Part shown: piece after piece, positions 59,207 through 64,000 of the stretch
How positions within the stretch are numbered: position 1 is the first letter of the stretch
How the letters are laid out: every line of letters begins with the position of its first letter
From: Bdellovibrionota bacterium
Lineage (GTDB): Bacteria; Bdellovibrionota; Bdellovibrionia; Bdellovibrionales; JAEYZS01
DNA: 64,000 bases
Reading direction: 5' to 3'
Assembly (NCBI GenBank): GCA_040386775.1
Contig: JAZKEU010000012.1
Coordinates: 1-64,000, forward strand
Notes under the pieces: model-generated
What the model saw: only the letters and a program-made list of their open reading frames with translations
Told to the model about the DNA's origin: nothing
Databases searched by the model: none
Translations under genes and position numbers: made by a program

Positions 59207-59968
59207 TTAATTTTTTGTATCTTGTATTTTACTCAGAGGAAAAAGTTGTACGCATAACTTATAGACTTCTTTTCTGTTTCCAGATTCCATTGTTTTACAA
59301 AACTTTCTTCTAAAATCCTTAATCAATTTCTTTGCCTCTTCCATACGACCGGGATCAAAGCACATCGTAATAGCCGTAAAATCTCTCTCTTCAAACTTCG
59401 TACTTTCTAACTTATCCAATGCCAGATCCAAATTTTGTCTGTTCGCTTTCTTTAATGCAGCTGTGGCCACTGGTGAAATCGCGGCCACTTGTTCATTAGT
59501 TAAAGAGATTCTTTTACTTTTTGGGTCTACCTTGATTAAGTCTAAAGCTTGAAGCTTATTTAAAGAGTCCTTAACTGCCTTTAAAGAGATTCCCAATCTT
59601 TTAGATATCCAATCGGGACGAGATTGAAAACTTTTTGTTTCAATTAAACTGATAATGGCAAAGTGATGCCAATCAGAAATAACATCAAAGGTTGTCATCT
59701 CAAGAGATTTATATAAGTCAGGTTTGTTCGAGTTATTGCTTCCAAACACTTCACTAATCTGCTCTGATGTCACACTGAGACCATTCATGATCTTCAGAGC
59801 CATCTTACTTGTAATGCTTCTCTTGCCACCCAAAATTTCAGAAATAGCTGACTGCGGAATACCGACCTTTCTAGAAAAGGCTCTCATCGAATAACTTGAG
59901 TTGCGAGTTTTAGAATTCATAAACTCGGTCATCAGTATTTCTTTTAGCTTTTGCTCACCTAAAAACAT
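59207..59968 (-). CDS. TIGR02147-family regulator (HTH plus DUF4423)
   Basis: About 253 aa from ATG 59968, which has GGAGAG 4 nt upstream; TTG 59980 is in frame but weaker. An N-terminal Cro/CI-type helix-turn-helix (about 25-75: SYSMRAFSRKVGIPQSAISEILGGKRSIT) is joined to a DUF4423 part (DVISDWHHFAIISLIETKSF, later FTAITMCFDPGRMEEAKKLIKDFRRKF). This domain pair is expanded in Bdellovibrio and Fibrobacter-type genomes, usually next to a gene for an exported protein, as here. It probably controls the adjacent secreted protein and itself. Confidence 0.9.
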   Translation of the reverse strand: MFLGEQKLKEILMTEFMNSKTRNSSYSMRAFSRKVGIPQSAISEILGGKRSITSKMALKIMNGLSVTSEQISEVFGSNNSNKPDLYKSLEMTTFDVISDWHHFAIISLIETKSFQSRPDWISKRLGISLKAVKDSLNKLQALDLIKVDPKSKRISLTNEQVAAISPVATAALKKANRQNLDLALDKLESTKFEERDFTAITMCFDPGRMEEAKKLIKDFRRKFCKTMESGNRKEVYKLCVQLFPLSKIQDTKN

Positions 59969-59972
59969 ATTT

Positions 59973-59989
59973 CTCTCCAATTTGGAGAG
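59973..59989. promoter_or_regulatory. Inverted repeat at the TIGR02147 gene start
   Basis: CTCTCCAA-T-TTGGAGAG, a perfect 8-bp dyad ending 5 bases from the ATG and containing the ribosome site (GGAGAG in the minus sense). A regulator bound there would hide both, or the RNA stem could mask the ribosome site. Confidence 0.55.
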
Positions 59990-60113
59990 GTTATAAGTGA
60001 GATTTTAAAATTTAGAAATTTAAATTAGATCAAACTGATCTAAAATATAGATCGTGAAAATATGACATGACTTGATGTTTAAATAACTGATTATGAATTT
60101 TTTGATTTCAATA

Positions 60114-61262
60114 TTAACTTCTTGGGCATTTCCAAGTGATCTTCATTTCCATTCCTGACGTCAACACAGGGTTGAAGTCGATATGGCTTTGACCATTTGC
60201 AGATAAGATTTGTGGATTTGTGAACTGCGGTGGAAATGGAGCTCCCTGAACCGCTTCTAGCTTAATTTCTGTTGGTACACAGTTGAATGTAAATCTGCTG
60301 ATGCTTGTGTCTTGAATGTCAGTGCTGATAGCGCTCAAAATTGAAGTGTAATCACTAGAGTTTTTATTTCCAACGATACCACCAGAATCAACGCTTGATT
60401 TCAAATAGTGACAACCTACGTATTCTTGACCTGTTGTATTCCCAATTTGTGCATTCACACATGATGCAAAATTGAAATTTGCATAATCAAATCCACCTGG
60501 TAACCCAACGATAGAGTGAACTCTTGTTCTTTTGTTCAAAGCTCTCAACGCATTCAAAAGATCTTCTGGACGATCGTTACCCGCCTCGATTGGCATTCCG
60601 GCGAATCCGCCACCATTAGATCTTTCATCTTCATCCGAGATAATTACCACATGAAGTTGAGCATCTGCTCTAATAAAGCCATTTGAATTTGCTTTAATAT
60701 TTCTAACTGCTGAGTAAATACCTCTCTCATCACCAGATACGATGGAAGGACAAGCCGATTGATTTTGAGAACAAGTATAAGATTCCGGTCTATACATTGT
60801 ATTCTGAAAAAGTGCAGCCGCGTTTGGTGTATTCTTAGTAATATAGTAGATTTTATTTGCGCCATCAGTTGCGTACGTGAATACACCATTGCTATTCGTT
60901 GCTAAGAATGGAACCATTTTTCCGTCTCTGTAGTCTTGTGATCCACTTTTATTATCTGTAGTCACGATGGCAATTCTATAGTCTAAACCAGAAATTGAAT
61001 TTAAAAAGCCTTGTAAGCGTTGAGAGATTTTAGCTTGCTCATCCAGCATTGTTCTGGAGTTATCATCTACGAATAAAATGTCTACTTTAGTGTTTGGATG
61101 AGAAACTTTTAAAAACTTTGTTAAAGTCTCACCGCTAGGCTCTGTAATACAACTGTCAGCTGCCGCACAATCTGAGCTTGGAGCATTACTGAACTTCACA
61201 TCGGAGCATGAAACCGCTACCGATAATGACATAAAAACTGTTATTAGCATTTTTAAGTTCAC
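60114..61262 (-). CDS. Lipoprotein with a von Willebrand factor A-like domain
   Basis: A 382 aa protein with a lipobox (SVAVSC, Cys19) and a Cys-rich start (SSDCAAADSCITEPS). Residues about 55-265 look like a VWA domain: VDILFVDDNSRTM at the MIDAS position (DxNS rather than DxSxS), YRIAIVTTDN, LHVVIISDEDERSNGG with acidic residues and VHSIVGLPGG. The C-terminal part is beta-rich with two cysteines (FNCVPTE and the final WKCPRS). A surface or periplasmic adhesion/binding role is plausible. It is single on its strand; about 280 bases of unremarkable sequence separate it from the next gene. Confidence 0.82.
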   Translation of the reverse strand: MNLKMLITVFMSLSVAVSCSDVKFSNAPSSDCAAADSCITEPSGETLTKFLKVSHPNTKVDILFVDDNSRTMLDEQAKISQRLQGFLNSISGLDYRIAIVTTDNKSGSQDYRDGKMVPFLATNSNGVFTYATDGANKIYYITKNTPNAAALFQNTMYRPESYTCSQNQSACPSIVSGDERGIYSAVRNIKANSNGFIRADAQLHVVIISDEDERSNGGGFAGMPIEAGNDRPEDLLNALRALNKRTRVHSIVGLPGGFDYANFNFASCVNAQIGNTTGQEYVGCHYLKSSVDSGGIVGNKNSSDYTSILSAISTDIQDTSISRFTFNCVPTEIKLEAVQGAPFPPQFTNPQILSANGQSHIDFNPVLTSGMEMKITWKCPRS

Positions 61263-61557
61263 GTTCCATCTCCATATTTAGGCGCATCTCGGGCGCTGGT
61301 TATCTACCCTTTCTATTCCAATATTTATGCCATGACGAAGATCTTCCAACCTATTGAATTCACTCAATTTTGGCCTTGGCCATAAAGCAGTTTGGAGCCA
61401 CAATAAAGTGTTATTATTCTGTACAGCAATTTATTCATGGCAAAATACCTATCAAAATCAATAGTTTGGAATTTTTTTACGAATTCTTTAGACAATAACA
61501 ATTTTCGTCCCTACCCTCATAGGTGAAAACATCAAGACAGATATGGGTGGAAGGTCT

Positions 61558-62082
61558 ATGGCTAAAATATTCGGAATGACTGTACTTTTCTTCGGTTTAC
61601 TGGCCGTAGTTACGACGTATAAGGACCTCTCGCCCTTCTGGTTCGACTCCACTCAAAGCCAACAGATAGAAACTCTTTGGAAGCAGGATATGGAGCTTCT
61701 AGTGCGTTCTAAATCCCTTCCGAAGGAGTGGATTGAAGTTTCAGAAATCAAATATTTCCCTCTCACAGAAACCACAAAAGACCTTCTCGCAAAGATCCGT
61801 CCTCCACTCGGTACGCACGATACCGGAAAATACCGAATGGAAGTGACCGTGGATGATTGGCTAGATAACGAAAATGGAAAATCAGATTACGGTCTTATGA
61901 TTCAGTATCAACTTTTTGATATTGCCTCTCAAAATCTTATTTGGGAATTGGGTAGAACGCTAATTATGACTGATTCTAAAGTTAAAGAAAGAGCCATCAA
62001 AGATAAAACCGAAGTAAGAGAAGCCAAAGAAGCGACTACCGCTCCAGTTGGGCAAATTCCTTCGCGTGGTAAGACAAAATAA
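61558..62082 (+). CDS. Membrane-anchored or exported protein, unknown
   Basis: A 174 aa protein from ATG 61558, with GGAAGG a few bases upstream; ATG 61543 is also in frame but lacks a site. The N-terminal hydrophobic stretch (IFGMTVLFFGLLAVVTTY) is either a signal peptide or an anchor. The soluble part has YRMEVTVDDWLDNENGK and YGLMIQYQLFDIASQNLIWELG, strand-like, and a charged tail. Family unknown. Its last 47 bases overlap the end of the convergent hemB gene. Confidence 0.68.
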   Translation: MAKIFGMTVLFFGLLAVVTTYKDLSPFWFDSTQSQQIETLWKQDMELLVRSKSLPKEWIEVSEIKYFPLTETTKDLLAKIRPPLGTHDTGKYRMEVTVDDWLDNENGKSDYGLMIQYQLFDIASQNLIWELGRTLIMTDSKVKERAIKDKTEVREAKEATTAPVGQIPSRGKTK

Positions 62083-63001
62083 CATCCGCACCCGCACGAC
62101 GAATCGAAGTGAGAATCTCGGTCATCACTTTGTTTCCATCAATCCAACCTTTTTGCGCAGCCGCTTTTACCATCGCATATTCACCGCTCACATTGTAAGC
62201 CGCAATCGGAAGATCAAAGTTTTGTTTCAAATCAGAAATCACATCCAGATAAGATAGCGCAGGCTTTACCATTAAAAAGTCCGCACCCTCTTCCATATCT
62301 AGTCTTGCCTCTCTAAAAGCTTCGCGCTTGTTGGCATAATCCATCTGGTAAGTTTTTTTATCTCCAAACTTTGGCGCAGAATTCAAAGCATCTCTGAAAG
62401 GACCATAAAATCCCGAAGCATATTTTGCGGTGTAGGCCATAATAGAAACATTTTGAAATCCATTTTCATCCAGTGCTTGGCGAATGTAACCCACTCTTCC
62501 ATCCATCATATCACTAGGAGCAATAATATCAGCTCCGCTTGCCGCTTGGGCCAACGCCATTTTCGCTAAAATCTCTAGAGTTTCATCGTTTAAAATTTGT
62601 CCGCCTCGCACCAAACCATCGTGACCATCAGTACTGTAAGGATCCATCGCTACATCCGTAATGATGCAAGCCTCGGGGAATTTTTGCTTGATGAGTTTTA
62701 TAGTTTTTAAATAGGTCGACTGAGGATTAAAACTCTCTGTAGCCTTTTGATCTTTTAAATTTTCTTCCACACAAGGAAACAAAGCAAAGGAATTGAGACT
62801 TACTTCCAAGCAACTTTCAATTTCTTTCAAAAGTAATTCTGGTGAAAATCTAAAGATTCCCGGCATCGAATTGATTTCAACTTTATCATTTCCGTCTTTT
62901 AAAAATAACGGATAAATCAAATTTTTTGTCGAAAGATGAGTCTCACTCACCATGTCTCTGATCACGGCGGATTTTCTATTTCTGCGGGGTCTTTCAATCA
63001 T
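62036..63001 (-). CDS. hemB: Delta-aminolevulinic acid dehydratase (porphobilinogen synthase)
   Basis: Condenses two 5-aminolevulinate molecules to porphobilinogen in heme synthesis. Active-site lysines are visible in MAYTAKYASGFYGPFRDA and LMVKPALSYLDV (Schiff base). IITDVAMDPYSTDGHDGLV replaces the cysteine-rich zinc loop by Asp, Tyr and Ser, the magnesium- or potassium-type site. Full length at 321 aa. Its ATG overlaps the folE stop (ATGA). Confidence 0.95.
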   Translation of the reverse strand: MIERPRRNRKSAVIRDMVSETHLSTKNLIYPLFLKDGNDKVEINSMPGIFRFSPELLLKEIESCLEVSLNSFALFPCVEENLKDQKATESFNPQSTYLKTIKLIKQKFPEACIITDVAMDPYSTDGHDGLVRGGQILNDETLEILAKMALAQAASGADIIAPSDMMDGRVGYIRQALDENGFQNVSIMAYTAKYASGFYGPFRDALNSAPKFGDKKTYQMDYANKREAFREARLDMEEGADFLMVKPALSYLDVISDLKQNFDLPIAAYNVSGEYAMVKAAAQKGWIDGNKVMTEILTSIRRAGADVILSYHAKEFAQLER

Positions 63002-63666
63002 CGCTCACTCACTCTCGTGTGCATCATAAATTCTTGTCTGGTTTTTTCGTCTTCTCGAAACTCACCACGTAAATCACATGTCAACGTTGTCGAGTTCACG
63101 TCTTCTACGCCTCTTGAGATTACGCAGTAGTGTTTGGCATCGATCATCACAGCAACATTTGGTGTGTCCAAAACATAACTCAAACAATCTGCGATTTGCT
63201 TGGTAAGCCTCTCTTGAACTTGCGGTCTTTGTGAAAAGTACTTGGCTACGCGGTTGATTTTCGAAAGGCCAATCACTCTTTTGTTTGGGATATAAGCAAT
63301 ATTCGCTTTTCCTTGAATGGTCACAAAGTGATGTTCACAAAAAGAAACAACATTCACATCTTTGATCACGATCATTTGATCGTATTGCATTTCATTTTCG
63401 ATCACTGAGATTCTAGGAAAGTTTTCTTCTTTCAGTCCCGCAAAGATTTCGTTCACGTACATTTTGGCTACACGATGTGGACTTTTTTGAAGACTGTCGT
63501 TGGATAAATCCATACCCAAAGTTTCCATGATGGCTTGAAAGTGTCCGGTGATCTTTTCGATCTTGTCTGCATCCGACATCTTGGTGTCATGATATGGCGT
63601 GGGTCTTGTGTTTGCTAATATGTCTTTAGCGTCAAATTTGATTTCTTTTTCAATGGTTTTACTCAT
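62998..63666 (-). CDS. folE: GTP cyclohydrolase I
   Basis: First step of tetrahydrofolate (and pterin) synthesis: GTP to dihydroneopterin triphosphate. Zinc ligands are in FCEHHFVT (Cys, His) and HYCVISRGVED (Cys); IPNKRVIGLSKINRVAKYFSQRPQVQERLTKQIAD is the family signature. At 222 aa the length is normal. It overlaps hemB by four bases, so the two genes are cotranscribed although their pathways differ. Confidence 0.96.
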   Translation of the reverse strand: MSKTIEKEIKFDAKDILANTRPTPYHDTKMSDADKIEKITGHFQAIMETLGMDLSNDSLQKSPHRVAKMYVNEIFAGLKEENFPRISVIENEMQYDQMIVIKDVNVVSFCEHHFVTIQGKANIAYIPNKRVIGLSKINRVAKYFSQRPQVQERLTKQIADCLSYVLDTPNVAVMIDAKHYCVISRGVEDVNSTTLTCDLRGEFREDEKTRQEFMMHTRVSER

Positions 63667-63736
63667 GAGTTTAATTACCTTTTTTCGAATACTTTTTCAG
63701 CTGAAATATATAGAGCGATGTGATATCAAATATGTC

Positions 63737-64000
63737 ATGCAAACGTCAAAAGCAACTCTTAGCCAAATAAATTTACGTATCGGCCCCTACGAGCTCAAAG
63801 CTGTCCCCACGGGAGAGTTTGGTTTGGATGGCGGAGCAATGTTTGGAACGGTACCAAAAGTTCTGTGGTCTAAGACCAATCCTCCTGATGAAGCCAATAG
63901 AATTCCCATGGAGGCCCGGGCGCTTTTACTGAAGAGCAAAGATAGAAATATTTTGATCGATACCGGAAATGGTTCTGATTTTACAGAGAAGTATGGCGAT
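63737..64000 (+). CDS. Metallo-beta-lactamase-fold hydrolase, 5' part
   Basis: Eighty-eight codons are visible before the window edge. The start MQTSKATLSQINLRIGPYEL, then PTGEFGLDGGAMFGTVPK, PPDEANRIPMEARALLL and NILIDTGNG match the N-terminal strands of MBL-fold hydrolases; the HxHxDH metal motif should come beyond position 64000 and is not seen. Diverges from folE with about 70 bases between. Function cannot be narrowed. Confidence 0.7.
   Translation, partial: MQTSKATLSQINLRIGPYELKAVPTGEFGLDGGAMFGTVPKVLWSKTNPPDEANRIPMEARALLLKSKDRNILIDTGNGSDFTEKYGD

Noticed and set aside
61263-61542. Small frame MTKIFQPIEF... (17 codons) in the gap before the exported-protein gene
   Set aside because: Too short, no ribosome site, no supporting context.

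Overview
The window looks like a chromosomal segment of a low-GC member of the Bdellovibrionota (Bdellovibrio/Pseudobdellovibrio-like predatory bacteria). This is inferred from the gene set: a TIGR02147-type regulator beside a secreted protein, many Sec-exported proteins of unknown function, a sphingolipid-type alpha-oxoamine synthase operon, hybrid sensor kinases and class III nucleotide cyclases. Genes are tightly packed with many ATGA/TAATG overlaps. There is no prophage, insertion sequence, rRNA operon or CRISPR array. One tRNA (Pro, UGG) lies at 37921-37997.

Layout. 0.1-2.2 kb: amidase, RNase PH and the inosine-triphosphate-type pyrophosphatase RdgB. 2.2-4.1 kb: a lysine-rich secreted protein, a nitrilase-family hydrolase and a small secreted protein. 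4.2-7.5 kb: a probable sphingolipid operon (GNAT-fold N-acyltransferase, serine-palmitoyltransferase-like enzyme, exported protein). 7.5-13.4 kb: type III polyketide synthase, FAD oxidoreductase, YceI protein and RND exporter, with a divergent membrane-bound LuxR regulator; probably a lipid-like polyketide made and exported. 13.5-14.5 kb: ribosomal proteins S18, L28 and a displaced L24.

15.4-23.6 kb holds seven translationally coupled genes: three unknown Sec-exported proteins, a lipoprotein, a large exported protein with a polymorphic-toxin-like C-terminus, and two paralogous small cytosolic proteins that look like immunity proteins. 23.8-33.2 kb is a signalling island. Its core is a PilZ-domain/alpha-oxoamine-synthase fusion, with two membrane histidine kinases flanking it, a receiver-cyclase protein, a second membrane cyclase and a beta-helix acyltransferase-like protein. 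The layout recalls CqsA/CqsS and LqsA/LqsS alpha-hydroxyketone signalling. These two regions are my main candidates for undescribed systems.

33.2-34.6 kb: an AbiE-type toxin-antitoxin pair with a perfect 19-bp inverted-repeat operator. 34.7-37.7 kb: small membrane and secreted proteins and a porin. 38.2-42.1 kb: an arsenic (ArsC, Acr3, ArsR) and sulfur (TauE, two YedE halves, rhodanese) block next to tRNA-Pro. 42.1-45.1 kb: a coiled-coil exported protein and a beta-barrel protein. 45.2-51.3 kb: an operon for uracil salvage and the URC-type uracil catabolic route, fitting use of prey nucleic acid. 51.5-57.0 kb: hybrid kinase, transporters and a lipoprotein. 57.2-61.3 kb: regulators and exported proteins. 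61.5-64 kb: an exported protein, hemB, folE and the start of a metallo-hydrolase.

The only gap over 300 bases between protein genes recognised with confidence (37683-38187) holds tRNA-Pro and a possible gene remnant. All functional statements come from reading motifs and context by eye; no database search was run.
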